Part shown: piece by piece, positions 9,945-20,844 of the stretch
How the letters are laid out: each line of letters opens with the position of its first letter
How positions within the stretch are numbered: the first letter of the stretch is position 1
DNA from: Paramacrobiotus metropolitanus
Taxonomy: Eukaryota > Tardigrada > Eutardigrada > Parachela > Macrobiotidae
Assembly: GCF_019649055.1 (NCBI RefSeq)
Contig: NW_026570301.1
Coordinates: 591,664-655,663, forward strand
DNA: 64,000 nucleotides
Direction of reading: 5' to 3'
Notes under the pieces: generated by a model
Database searches by the model: none
The model's input: the letters and a program-made list of their open reading frames with translations, nothing else
What the model was told of the DNA's origin: nothing
Made by a program: the position numbers and the translations under genes

Positions 9945-12900
9945 ATGGGCCAAACCGAAAGCGCCTTGGCCAAGGTGATGCCGTACACCAGCCATGAGCA
10001 ACTCCAACGGAGATTGCTCAGTCCCATGGACGGGCGCCAACCAAATGAATACAAAAGCAGCTCGGGAAGAACTACGCCACACGCGAGCCAACGGGACCTT
10101 ACGGGTTCCGCAGGGCCAAACAGGGCAGTTCCGACCCAGACGAGCCAAACTCGGCCGGCTCAACGAGTTCGGTCGAGGCCAAAGCCAGGCGGGACAAACA
10201 AATCCTGCCGGCCGACCTCGAAACCAGTGATGAAAGTCTGGACGCCACCCGGGACGACACATTCCTGGAGGCATCCGACGAGTTGTCCGAGGCCAATCAG
10301 CCTCAGGACGGCCAACCCGGCGCCGATAGGACGGCCCAGGCCAACAGTGTCCCTCGGGACTTGGCACAACAACCGGCCATACCTGGTCCGGGCCAAGTCC
10401 AACCTGAGGCGCCAACGGCGGCCACAGGTGAGGACAAGACACGCCATATCGGACCAAGGCCAAACAACTTGGCCCGGTCCAACCTTGATGTCCAGGATCT
10501 GACAGCACGTCCAACCCTACCGGGCTCGGACCAGATCCAACCTGAGGCACCAACGGTGGCCAAAGGTGGACGCAAGGCAAAGGGCCAAGCCAAAAAGGCT
10601 GGTCCAAAGGCACATGACCAGGGCCAACAGCCCATGAGTCAGTCGCCCATCATGTTTGATATTGATGGCTCAACACAAACAACGCCATCGCCAACCAATG
10701 ACGTCATCAGAGCGTCTGGCCCAACCAAACCGGACCAAGAGCCAATTGTGGACCTGACACAACTAAACAGGGCCACAGCCAGGATGGACCTTAACCAGCC
10801 CACCTGGGACATAAACAGCGCCAGCGTCTGCCCGCCAAAGCTGATCCAGGCAACCCGGCCCGAGGAGATCGACGAAGTCGACCAACTTCGGACCACTGTA
10901 CGGGACCTGACCAAACAGCTGGCGGACATAGCCGAGGCCGCCCTAGCATCTGAACGTTGGATGCAGGACGAAGTCTCCAAACACAAGGACCTTGCGTCCA
11001 AATCGGACGCAGAAGCCAAGCGTGTCTCGGCCATACTGGCCCAGACCCAACTTGAGCTAACTCAGCTCAAGTTGTCACCATGTCCCAACGCTGAGCGAGA
11101 CCAGCTCGGCAGGACAATCCACAGCCTAGAAATGGCTGTAGCGGGACTCGAAGCCCTGCTCACCTCTACGAGGAATGAGCTGGCCAAAGCCAAGGACGAC
11201 TTGACTGCGGCCCGAACCACCATTGACGAAACCGATTCAGAGGCGGACCGCCTCTTGAACGAAAATGAACGTCTAACCGACGACATGGCCAACTTGCAGG
11301 ACGAAATCAACCGTTTGCGGAACGGCTACAATCTTCTTTATGAGAGCCACCAAAATCTCATGAAGACGATCCAACAAGGAGGACTGATGAGCCAAACGGT
11401 TCAGCAGAAGGAAGCACAGAACGTGCAACTCCAGCAACAGATCGTTGCCCTCCAGAGCCAGCTCAAGACCGAATCAACCATTCGGGTCCAACTTGAGCAA
11501 AACAGCACCATTGGACACCAAAACTTTGTCCAACTGGAGCAGGCCTTCGCACAAGCCAAACAAGTGATCCAGGGCCAACAGGACCGGATCATCATATTGG
11601 AGGCCAATAACGCCGGCCTGGTCAAAGATTACCAGGCGGCCACCCAACGTATCACCGAACTCAACGAGGATCTGGAAAGGCTAAGCACGGAAAACGCCTG
11701 CTTAGACGCGGAGAAATCACATCTCGAGAACTTACATTCCGAGATGTCCGCAGAACCACCGTCTTACCACACCTTTCCGGACTCAGATACACAGCGCCGA
11801 CAAGAAAAAGTCGACGAGGCTTTACGGCAGGGCCAACGCTTCTACCGAGAGCCAGTGTATCACCAGCAAAACTACAACGTCAATATGGCTTTGGAAGGAC
11901 CATCGGTTGGACATCCCCCAACGGGGCCAACCATACCCACGCCTCCCAGCCCAGTGGACCGTGGCACATCAACGGCGACAGTAACACTGCCGCCACCACC
12001 AGTCCCGGTCACCACATCAGCCACTATTGGCCCAACGACCATAGTGACACCTGCAACGCAGACTTATCCGTCTGCGTCAAGCGGGCTAGGCTTTGACCCA
12101 AGCCAGGCGATACCCAGCCACAGCTATTTTGGGTCAAGGCCACAATATCCGTCCTTGTATCCATCGATATTCCCGAACATGGACTTCAACTTTAGTCCAC
12201 ATCCGGCCACAAGCCAGGCTCAGACCAGCGGCATGGATCCGAACCGGACCAGCCTGCCGAGCCCAATGTTCGGACCATCGGCCACACAAGGACAGATGGG
12301 AGGCCAAAGTGGTACACCAACGGTGCCACAACCACTAGTAGGCCAACTAAGCCTATTTTGCCCTCCTATCTCGGCGGCAGCCCAAACGGGCCAAGCTCAG
12401 CCACAGACGGGCCAAAATGTGCCCCCGGGCCAAACCATGCCCCAACCATTAGGCGGACCGCCAACAGCGGCCACGCTATCAGGACCAGCAGCTCAACCAG
12501 GCCAGGGCCAGAATGCGCCCATATTGGTCCAGCTCCCGAATGGAGCATATGGATGGATGTCCTCTAACGGGGCCATCCAGATCACACCGGGACAGCCAAT
12601 GTTGGCCCAACCCCAGCAGGTGCCACAGATGCCGCAGCAGCAGCCGACAACTGCCCCGTCGCCACCGGTCAGTCCTTCTCTCTCAACAAGAGAGCAAATT
12701 AAGGAGATGGCCAAAGAGATGGGAAAAGCTACCGCAAGAGCTCAAGTCCGCACCGCGTTGCCAAAATTTGATGGTAACAAAACCATGGTGAAAGGATGGC
12801 TTGCTCAGGTCCGACGGATCTGCAAGCAGTCGTCTGATCTGAACCAACCAGATCCGGACTTCATGAGTCGCATTTACATGGCCCTATCGGACCCTGTAAA

Positions 12901-13654
12901 GGAATGGTACACTGGCCAAGCCAATCGTGAAGACGAGGACGGCTGGACAGTGGAAGAGTGGCTCCAAAAATTTGCCACTCGATATGGAGACGACAACCAG
13001 CAGGCCACTGCCATGGGGGAAATCACACACCGGTATTATCAGCACGGGTCTGAAACCCCAGAGCAGTATTATGACGCCATGCTGACTCTCCAGACGCGCG
13101 CCGGCTTAGACGACACAATGACTCTTCACTTCTTGCGAGAGAACGTGAAAGAGACGGAACTGCGCCGCGCTCTGGACATCCGGATACCAAAGTCACCGGC
13201 AGAATTCCGGGACTACGTCCGGCAATACACAATGGGAAAGCCGGAGTACGAAGGGAAGGCGGGCCGCGGATACTCAACAATCCGAACGGCCATACAAACG
13301 CCACTAGCCCAAGTCGTACCACAACAACCGGCACTCTATCCTCCGCAAGCGACACAGGCCCAAATCGAGGCAACATATGCCGCCATCGCGGCCTTGAACT
13401 TAGCCTCCCCACAACGAGTGCCTACACCGCCCAACGGCGGTAGTGGCGGCTATGGCCAGGCCCGAAACCAGGGCAACTTTGGCTACAGCCAGGGCAACAG
13501 CGGCGGAGGACCAAAGGGCAAGTTCTCCAAGGGCCAGAACGCCAGCTTTAGCGGAAGCCAAGGCGGCAATAGCCCTGGTGGACAAAACCGAAGCCCGGGA
13601 GGCCAGAGTGGCCAACGCCAAACTCTGAGCCCCGAAGAGGCCCGCAGACAATAG
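9945..13654 (+). CDS. gag: Gag: myristoylation-like start, long coiled coil, capsid-like domain
   Basis: An ATG at 9945 encodes MGQTES, which fits an N-myristoylation signal at a Gag start. That frame gives way, by an apparent single-base indel between about 10030 and 10060, to the main frame, open from 10049 to a TAG at 13652-13654. Counting from 10283, residues about 195-490 form a long heptad-rich coiled coil, 490-790 are Pro/Gln-rich and low-complexity, and 800-990 resemble a retrotransposon capsid (ALPKFDGN, VKEWYTGQ, WLQKFATRYG). The end is Gly/Ser/Asn-rich. Gag should assemble the particle and bind RNA. The coiled coil of nearly 300 residues is unusual for gypsy Gag. The TAG is in frame with the zinc-knuckle segment that follows, so it is either a nonsense mutation or a readthrough codon. 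Confidence 0.85.
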
Positions 13655-14116
13655 GACGTGTACATCGACCGAGTCGAGCGCATGTTCGAACGATGGGCCA
13701 AGGATGAAAACATCACTTGCAGCCACTGCCTGTGGGGAAACCACGCAACCGATGGCTGTGGCTGCGCAAATAGGCCATACGGCGAGAATCCAAACCGAAA
13801 ATGGTATTTGGATTGGCGGAATCGCTATCAAAAAGGCTACCCTACCGGGTCAGCCAACCCTAACCGCTTCGGCTTGGTGCCACCCAAACAACCCCGACCA
13901 CAACGTGGAAACGTGGGAGGTGGCAGCCGAAGACAGTCCACTGGCTCAGGAAATGGGTCAGGTGGCGGAAATCGCCAGAATGGTCCAAAACAGGGATACC
14001 AAACGCCGGCCAATGAGAGGTCAGCGTTACCGCCCATACCGGACCAGCTGGTGAAGCCTAACGGCAACGGCAGCGGCGGCCCTAGCCGGGCCAGCCCAAC
14101 CGCGGGAAACGCCTAA
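13655..14116 (+). CDS. gag: Gag nucleocapsid segment with CCHC zinc knuckle
   Basis: Continues in the gag frame after TAG 13652-13654, up to TAA 14114-14116. CSHCLWGNHATDGC at 13718-13759 is an exact CX2CX4HX4C zinc knuckle, the RNA-binding motif of retroviral and Ty3/gypsy nucleocapsid. It is followed by a basic Gly/Ser/Asn-rich tail. Without readthrough of the TAG it would be separated from capsid. The end overlaps the pol frame by about 30 bases, where the frameshift site lies. Confidence 0.85.
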   Translation, partial: DVYIDRVERMFERWAKDENITCSHCLWGNHATDGCGCANRPYGENPNRKWYLDWRNRYQKGYPTGSANPNRFGLVPPKQPRPQRGNVGGGSRRQSTGSGNGSGGGNRQNGPKQGYQTPANERSALPPIPDQLVKPNGNGSGGPSRASPTAGNA

Positions 14117-17100
14117 GGTCGGGGAGTATCGGCAACTCACCTGACCTAAGACCGGAACCTAAACCGCCGGACATAACCCCTGTACAGTTACTAATCCACA
14201 TGGATCCCAAACTAACCCACATATCCCAACAGCCTACTAGTGGATCCAGGCTTTGCGCCAAACCAGCGCCTAAGCCACCTGGCTCTAAAATTGATGCCAG
14301 ACCGACAGTCGTCCAGCTGGCGACCAAGTCGACTTTCGGAGCCTCAACTAACCCTGAGGCCAACCGATCACCAAAACTCGGAGCCGCAGCTATTGCTAAG
14401 GCCAACCGATCACGTGGCAAAGCGAGACGTCGCACCACGAACATGACGTATCCACAATCGGCGTCAGACACATCCTCCGACAGTGCACCGGAAGGATGGT
14501 CCGTACAAGATACGGACAGCGAGGTCGGATCCCTAAAAGACTGGATAGCCGAACCTCTTGAGGCGTCAAGTCCCCGTACCTGCTGGCCCCAGATCGGTGG
14601 GCCACCCCTCGGCACCACACCAACGGTGCGAACCATCACCAGCTCACGGACTCCCCTGTATACCAAAAATATGTTTTCGACCCTACGGGTAGTGGAAACA
14701 TCACCGCAGGAAGAGTCCGTCCAACAGGAGCTTTCAGCACCCAACTACGCTCCTGACGATCCAGGACCAGTGTCGCTAATCCCCATTATACCGGTGATGC
14801 GGGAAGTGACAGTTGGCTTGGACGAAAATCGTAAACCGGAAACCGTCAGAGCATGGACACACAAAGTCCAAATTGGACCAGTCCACACGCTCGCCATGCT
14901 GGACACTGGAGCGGAGACATCCCTCATTAGCCAGCAATTCTGCACCGCCAATGGCATCAAGACAGAGCCATTAGGACGGAACACCAAAATCCTAGGTGTT
15001 GGCGGCCAAACCGCCTTTGTGGTCTCCCACTGCTGCACCGTACCGGTGACACTGCAGGGATACAAGAGCCACCACACGTTCTTCGTCCAACCGACGTTAA
15101 CGGACGTGCACGTATTACTTGGTTGTGACTATCTCCACTCCAAGTTTACGTTCATCCTCAAGCCAAACGGAGAAATCGTTTGGGACGCGGTAAAGTCAAT
15201 CCCGATACCAGAGGCACCGGGATCCGACAATGAGGTGCGGATAAATCGGCTTCGCGAACCGACTGTCCAAACTTCTACCTGTCGGGAATGCCTGGACACC
15301 ATTGAAAGCCTCATATGGGAGCTGCGCGTCCATAACGCAATCGAGCGTTACATGACCCAATTCCGTGCAGGCATACTGAAGCCAAATCACGGGATAGCAA
15401 AGACTATCCCGATACCAGAGGCACCGGGCCAACAGCCGGTGCCTGACAGAGAAATCAAAGAGAAACTGGCCCAGCGATACAAGACTTGGTTTACAGGAGT
15501 GAGAAACTTCCTGGAATACCGCGCTGGCCAACTCTTTGCCCTAGAAGAGAGCTGGCTACAAGAAAAAGGCGCACCACTACCGTGGCCGCAGTTAGCCGGA
15601 CAATATGAACCTTTCGCCCAAGAACTGAACGATTTGGTCCAAGAAGGAGCTTTATGGGAGGACGAACGTCTAGCCCTAGTGTGCGAATATAAAGAATACC
15701 ACATGGAAGCTCCGAAAGCACTCCAAAGGATGTGCGGGGATCTCTTCGAAGAAATTATAACGCTTCGAAGACAAGTGGCCCAACATCCTGACTTAATTGT
15801 CAGCATATGGCCAAAATATGATCTGAACCTGACTAACGTTAGGACCATACCGGAACCATTGCCAGAAGCGGCACCGCACATAGCGACAAAAGTGCGCTTC
15901 AATGATGGTCCACACCCAGAACAGGGAGGCCATCGAAGGGACACCAGCCAGAACGAGCAGGACCCTTCATCAGAGGAAGTCCAACTGACTTGTCCTCTAT
16001 GTGGAGACGGCGTTGAAGCGGTAATACGGGCCATACAAACCCGTTCGACTCAGCGTTGGGCAAGAGGCCGACCAGCCCCGCCACTCCCTAACGGGAGCCG
16101 TCCAACCACTTTGGCGGAACCGGACGAACCTGAGAAACAGGAAATCGCAACCGGGACGCCAGAGATCCAGGAAGTGGATCTTATAGCCAAACCGGCACCA
16201 ACAGTGACCGGCGGCGCGCCAACCTCTAACGAGGACAATGGCGAGCCAAAGCCCGAGCAGGACGATAAACCCGTGTCTACCGACTCGGACGTCCAAAGCT
16301 CAAGTGACTCACCGGACACGGATTCCGACAACCAATCGTCGGAGGAGTCAAGTGACGACGAAGAGGACACAGAAATTCTCCAACTCCGAGCCGAGGCACC
16401 GGTAATCCGCAAACTGCGGACCGAACGTCCAATGGACAGCCTTAAAGAGGAGAGAGAAGTTGTCTTCGTCCACCAGCGGTACACTTTACCAGCATACTCA
16501 ACCTGCTGGATCAAGGTCCGGTCCTATCGGACTATGGACCCGGGACGGCCAATCCACTTTAAATCGCTGAGACGACCACACCGCTTGGTCTTACCGATCG
16601 AAGCGGAGGTCCAAACTCGACATGGCGAACATGCGTGGATTCAGGTCCAAAACAAGTCCCTGAGAGACCAAATCCTCCGCAAAGGTGCAAAGATTGGCCA
16701 TATGTACTACAGTGACATATACGAGCCAGACATCAAGGAGGATGGAGTAGATTGGTCCATTCCCAATGCCGACGCCTTACCATGGCCAAAGGTGGCAGGG
16801 AATAACCCTAACCGGTACCGCACTATCAACGACCATGCTATGGTCCGGGCAACTGTAAAAGTGGAACTCCCACCGGAGTCCATCACCCCGGTCCAAGTTA
16901 GCATCGACTTTCCCGTCGACCCGAGACAGAAACTTATGTACCTCGGAAGCCAAGACACCAAACGGAGTCTGGCCATGCTCGACGGACCAGTCCAGCATGA
17001 TGGCACTAGTTTCACCATACTGGTGTCAAACTACTCCAAAGAGCCCCATATACTCCGGAAAGGAGTCAACATGGGCCAAGTGGAGCCATACGAGGAAATC

Positions 17101-19335
17101 TCGGATGAAGAATACGCCAAAATCAACTCCCTCCAAACCGGAGAGGAAGATCCAGAAGTGGAGCGTGAAATCCGCGCCCACATCGCCAACGCACATTTTG
17201 GCGACCACCTGACCGAAGAGCAGATTGCTCTACTCCGTCAGGACTTATGGGAACTCAGGGCCATATTCCCGACGTCCAAAAAGCCTTACGGTGACGTCAA
17301 AGGAGTGACCCACGTCATAGAAGTTGGCGACGCTGCACCAATCAAAATGAACCCAACCCGAACGAGTTGGAAGGGACGAGAGTTCATAAATAAGCACGTC
17401 CAAGAAATGTTGGACCAAGGCGTCATTGAACCGTCCATGGCAGCGTGGAGTTTCCCAGTGGTCCTCGCCTCGAAGAAAAATGGCGACGGGACCATGGGCA
17501 CCAGGTTCTGCATAAACTACATAAATCTGAACTCGGTGACCAAAAAGAACAATTACCCATTGCCCAATCCAGACGAACTTCTGGATCAATGTGCAGGCAA
17601 CGCCTATTACGGCAAGGTAGACTGTCAGTCCGGATTCTGGCAAATCCCTATGGACCCAGCGTCCATGGACTACACTACCTTCGTGACTCCAGAAGGGATG
17701 TTTCGGTTCAAACGAATGCCGTTTGGTATCTGCAATGGGCCAGCCACTTTCCAAATGACCATGGACAAGATTATGGCGCCGGCCCGCAAACAAGGCGGCG
17801 TCTTCGCATACATTGACGACGTGATATTCTTCGGCAAAACATTCGAGGAATTTAGGAAGGCGTTCAGAAATACGCTCCTTTGCCTCAGAAATGCCGGATT
17901 CACGATAAAACCGTCGAAATGCGAATTTGGAATGGAAAAACTCCAATTCCTTGGACACATCCTCAGCAAGGACGGTGTCCATACCGATCCCGAGAAGGTA
18001 GCGGCCATCGCCGAGAAACTACCGCCCAAGACCGAGCGTCAACTTCGCTCGGTCCTTGGACTCGCCAACTATTACCGGAAGTTCATTCAGGGTTACGCCC
18101 AGAAGACTTCCAAGATGTATGAACTCCTGCGGAAGGAAAGTTCGGTCAAGAACGACTGGACTGACGCCCACACCGCCGAGTTCAACGAAATCAAAAAGGC
18201 CCTAACGGAAGCCCCAATATTGGCCAAATTCGATGCGACCAAACAGACCACCATCGAATGTGATGCAAGTGGTGCTGGCATCGGAGCCATACTCAGCCAG
18301 GACTCGAGGCCAAGTGCCTACGCAAGTCGTGTCCTACATGGAGCTGAGAAAAACTACGGCGTGACCGAATGGGAATGCTTAGCCGTAGTATGGGCCGTCC
18401 AAAAATTCAAGCACTACATTGACCACGGACCTTTCACAGTAAGGACGGACCATAGAGCCCTAACGAACCTGCTTAGATGCGAGTCTAACCGGCCCGGCAT
18501 CAATCCTCGTCTTACTCGATGGGCCCTCGCCTTACAAGGACGGGACATCACCATCGAGTACAAACCAGGCACATTCTGCGACAATGCCGACGCATTGTCC
18601 AGATGGCCACTCGAACGGGACGATGACAAAGGTCCACATGAAGAGTTGGACCAAGTCCCTAACTTCGAGGACTATAAGGACGAGATCCCAGCACGCATCA
18701 TAAAGGTGCGCAGGCTGCAAGTCACGGACGAGGACCCCGCAACTGAATGGGACAAGCCTCTCCTTCCTGATTGTAACGCAATCAGTGATTGGAATGAATT
18801 TAGCACGGCGGACATACGGGTCATAAACGTACCGGCCCCCATACCGGGAGAGCCAGAGCCCGAAGTCCCACCGTGTCCAGAAAAAAACACGGACCGCACC
18901 GCGCAAGAACTGCGACGGATGCAACATCGTGACCCAACTCTGGCCAAGAAAATCCATGAGTTGGAACATCAAAGCGAAATGGATAAAAGGTCCAAATTAC
19001 CCGAACATTATCAGATGGACAAAGGTGTGCTCTACCGACTCACCGAAATTAATGCGAAACTCGAAAGGAGATTCGTAGTCCCTCTGTTTATGCGGAAAAA
19101 CATTATCCAGTCCCTCCATGACGGAAAAACAGGGAATCACTTTCGATACCGCAAGACCATTGAAGCAGCCAAGCTCCGGTATTACTGGGACCGCATGAGC
19201 TGCGACATCCACGACTACATCGACCGATGTCAGACGTGTATCTTCGGCAAAGTACCGCGGCGAGCTACCTACGGTAAGCTGCAGCCGACTGAAGCTGTCG
19301 CGCCTTGGTACCGCGTCTTTGCTGATTTCAAATGA
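14086..19335 (+). CDS. pol: Pol: protease, RT, RNase H and integrase N-terminus
   Basis: Open in the -1 frame from 14086 (first ATG 14200) to TGA 19333-19335. Numbered from 14200: an aspartic protease has LDTGAE near residue 234 and VLLGCDY near 306. A very long linker follows (about 330-1020) that includes two similar beta-rich blocks, each ending in a LRKGxxxG motif. RT spans about 1029-1270 with YIDD at 1204-1207. RNase H has ECDASG at about 1353 and NADALSR near its end. The integrase zinc domain (HHCC) is at about 1640-1680 and the first catalytic Asp is in VFADF at the very end. The TGA replaces what is normally glycine just after that Asp. Expression should depend on the frameshift at 14104. 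About 1,710 codons is long for gypsy pol because of the protease-RT linker. Confidence 0.93.
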   Translation, partial: PGQPNRGKRLRSGSIGNSPDLRPEPKPPDITPVQLLIHMDPKLTHISQQPTSGSRLCAKPAPKPPGSKIDARPTVVQLATKSTFGASTNPEANRSPKLGAAAIAKANRSRGKARRRTTNMTYPQSASDTSSDSAPEGWSVQDTDSEVGSLKDWIAEPLEASSPRTCWPQIGGPPLGTTPTVRTITSSRTPLYTKNMFSTLRVVETSPQEESVQQELSAPNYAPDDPGPVSLIPIIPVMREVTVGLDENRKPETVRAWTHKVQIGPVHTLAMLDTGAETSLISQQFCTANGIKTEPLGRNTKILGVGGQTAFVVSHCCTVPVTLQGYKSHHTFFVQPTLTDVHVLLGCDYLHSKFTFILKPNGEIVWDAVKSIPIPEAPGSDNEVRINRLREPTVQTSTCRECLDTIESLIWELRVHNAIERYMTQFRAGILKPNHGIAKTIPIPEAPGQQPVPDREIKEKLAQRYKTWFTGVRNFLEYRAGQLFALEESWLQEKGAPLPWPQLAGQYEPFAQELNDLVQEGALWEDERLALVCEYKEYHMEAPKALQRMCGDLFEEIITLRRQVAQHPDLIVSIWPKYDLNLTNVRTIPEPLPEAAPHIATKVRFNDGPHPEQGGHRRDTSQNEQDPSSEEVQLTCPLCGDGVEAVIRAIQTRSTQRWARGRPAPPLPNGSRPTTLAEPDEPEKQEIATGTPEIQEVDLIAKPAPTVTGGAPTSNEDNGEPKPEQDDKPVSTDSDVQSSSDSPDTDSDNQSSEESSDDEEDTEILQLRAEAPVIRKLRTERPMDSLKEEREVVFVHQRYTLPAYSTCWIKVRSYRTMDPGRPIHFKSLRRPHRLVLPIEAEVQTRHGEHAWIQVQNKSLRDQILRKGAKIGHMYYSDIYEPDIKEDGVDWSIPNADALPWPKVAGNNPNRYRTINDHAMVRATVKVELPPESITPVQVSIDFPVDPRQKLMYLGSQDTKRSLAMLDGPVQHDGTSFTILVSNYSKEPHILRKGVNMGQVEPYEEISDEEYAKINSLQTGEEDPEVEREIRAHIANAHFGDHLTEEQIALLRQDLWELRAIFPTSKKPYGDVKGVTHVIEVGDAAPIKMNPTRTSWKGREFINKHVQEMLDQGVIEPSMAAWSFPVVLASKKNGDGTMGTRFCINYINLNSVTKKNNYPLPNPDELLDQCAGNAYYGKVDCQSGFWQIPMDPASMDYTTFVTPEGMFRFKRMPFGICNGPATFQMTMDKIMAPARKQGGVFAYIDDVIFFGKTFEEFRKAFRNTLLCLRNAGFTIKPSKCEFGMEKLQFLGHILSKDGVHTDPEKVAAIAEKLPPKTERQLRSVLGLANYYRKFIQGYAQKTSKMYELLRKESSVKNDWTDAHTAEFNEIKKALTEAPILAKFDATKQTTIECDASGAGIGAILSQDSRPSAYASRVLHGAEKNYGVTEWECLAVVWAVQKFKHYIDHGPFTVRTDHRALTNLLRCESNRPGINPRLTRWALALQGRDITIEYKPGTFCDNADALSRWPLERDDDKGPHEELDQVPNFEDYKDEIPARIIKVRRLQVTDEDPATEWDKPLLPDCNAISDWNEFSTADIRVINVPAPIPGEPEPEVPPCPEKNTDRTAQELRRMQHRDPTLAKKIHELEHQSEMDKRSKLPEHYQMDKGVLYRLTEINAKLERRFVVPLFMRKNIIQSLHDGKTGNHFRYRKTIEAAKLRYYWDRMSCDIHDYIDRCQTCIFGKVPRRATYGKLQPTEAVAPWYRVFADFK
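14104..14147 (+). promoter_or_regulatory. -1 programmed ribosomal frameshift site (gag-pol)
   Basis: GGGAAAC at 14104-14110 reads as G GGA AAC in the gag frame, a classical XXXYYYZ heptamer. After a 5-base spacer, 14116-14120 (AGGTC) pairs with 14143-14147 (GACCT) and 14124-14127 (GAGT) with ACTC at 14135-14138, giving a stem-loop. The gag stop falls just after the heptamer and the -1 frame is open from 14086 into pol. Every element of a -1 frameshift signal is present. Confidence 0.82.
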
Positions 19336-20844
19336 CCTTTACCGGTGACTCAAACAAAGAAGTACCGGTACATCGCTGTGGTGATCGACCAAATGACGAA
19401 ATTCACCATAGCCCGGCCGACCAAGACAAACTCGGCTAAAGAATTTGAGAAGTTCTTTGTCGAAGAAGTCGTATTAAAATACGGCATGCCGCACACAATG
19501 CACTCCGATCGGGGCACGCATTTCACGGCAAAATCTTTCGCCAAAGTGGCGAAAATCTTCGGCATCGAGCAGACCTTCGGATCCGCTTATCACCCGGAGG
19601 GCCAAGGCCAAGTCGAACGCCAGATGCAAACGATCTGGGACGAAATTCGAAACTTTGGCGGCGCCGGCGGCGAACATCGTTGGCACCGGGCCCTACCTTA
19701 TGTGATCTCCGGCATGAACCGTGCCGTTCACGCAATAACTGGATTCTCACCATACCACATGCTGTATGGACGAGAAATGACCATACCGCAAGACGTCCTC
19801 GCTGGGACTAACGTCCCAGAAACATTTACGACTAACGAACGTTATGTCCAGAGGATGCAGCGGCGCCTGAGCCGGGCGCACAAAATCGCGAAAACGCGGT
19901 TCGAAGAAGGGTTCCGGAGGGATGCGGCCATCTATAACAAGAAGAAGTCGCAGGCCGAGTTCAAGAAGCGGGACTTGGTCACCCTGAAGAATATGATAGA
20001 CGACCCGACAAATCCAAACAAGTTCGAAGGCGTCTACATCGTCATCGGCATACCCAAGCCGAATACTTACTGGATCCGAGAGCGGGACACCGGTGTAGAA
20101 CACAACGTATGTGTCGATCGCCTAAAGCCATACCTTAACCCGGACGGCCCAACTCGCAGAATCACTCGCTCAACTAAAAAGAAGGGCGGCGACGCCGAAC
20201 CGGAAGGTACAGAGTCAGGAAGGTGCACTACCAAGACAGAGCCGGGAAAAGGCAAGGATGCAGCTTCCCCGGCAGCTCCTCCCGAAACCAAACCGGAGGA
20301 GCTGCTGAGGAAGCAGAAGCCCGGAAAGGGCCCGTCCAAGAAACTTGTGGCGGAGCAGCAAAAGACTTTGCAAATCCCCGGCTATGGCCCATCTGACCCA
20401 AAGATTTCGGACCCAGAGCCACCAATAAAACGTGGCCTAGGCCGACCTCGAAAGGCCAAACCGGATTTCGAGACACCGGCGCTTCAAAAGCTTCAAAACC
20501 AGCCGTTAGCCGTCATAGACCCGACTTTGGCCCCAGCGGAACCAGAAAAAAGGACATCCGCCACGGACAAGCCAGCGGTGGCCGCAGAGCCAAAAGCGGC
20601 CTCGGCGCCCAAGGAAAAGCCCAAAAGACCAAAGACGCCTAAAAAGCCAAAGGCAACCCTTACGGCCCAGCAAGTCCTAGAAGAGGACGTAGTTGCTGAT
20701 GACGAGGCGGATAAAGACTTGCTCACCCGTATAACCACAGGACGGGAAAAATCTGAGAAAGTCTCAAAGGGCAAAAAGCAGAAGTCCAATACGGTCCTAC
20801 CGGACGTATCGGACAAGTACCTACCGAAACTAACCTTTAATTAA
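19336..20844 (+). CDS. pol: Pol continued: integrase core, GPY/F-like module and basic tail
   Basis: Same frame as 14200-19335, separated only by the TGA. It carries the other two DDE residues of retroviral-type integrase: Asp in SDRGTHF and Glu in GQGQVERQ. Typical flanking motifs are present (YIAVVIDQMTKF, SPYHMLYGRE). A GPY/F-like segment (KFEGVYIV ... VDRLKPY) follows, then about 230 residues rich in Lys, Pro and Ala. No chromodomain is evident. Integrase would insert the cDNA, but in this copy translation should stop before the core unless the TGA is read through. Confidence 0.9.
   Translation, partial: PLPVTQTKKYRYIAVVIDQMTKFTIARPTKTNSAKEFEKFFVEEVVLKYGMPHTMHSDRGTHFTAKSFAKVAKIFGIEQTFGSAYHPEGQGQVERQMQTIWDEIRNFGGAGGEHRWHRALPYVISGMNRAVHAITGFSPYHMLYGREMTIPQDVLAGTNVPETFTTNERYVQRMQRRLSRAHKIAKTRFEEGFRRDAAIYNKKKSQAEFKKRDLVTLKNMIDDPTNPNKFEGVYIVIGIPKPNTYWIRERDTGVEHNVCVDRLKPYLNPDGPTRRITRSTKKKGGDAEPEGTESGRCTTKTEPGKGKDAASPAAPPETKPEELLRKQKPGKGPSKKLVAEQQKTLQIPGYGPSDPKISDPEPPIKRGLGRPRKAKPDFETPALQKLQNQPLAVIDPTLAPAEPEKRTSATDKPAVAAEPKAASAPKEKPKRPKTPKKPKATLTAQQVLEEDVVADDEADKDLLTRITTGREKSEKVSKGKKQKSNTVLPDVSDKYLPKLTFN

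Noticed and set aside
9930-10635. Long minus-strand ORFs opposite gag
   Set aside because: They are antisense shadows of GC-rich low-complexity gag sequence. Similar mirror frames occur all along the retroelement.
20100-20844. Chromodomain at the end of integrase
   Set aside because: The tail is Lys/Pro/Ala-rich and lacks the aromatic cage pattern.
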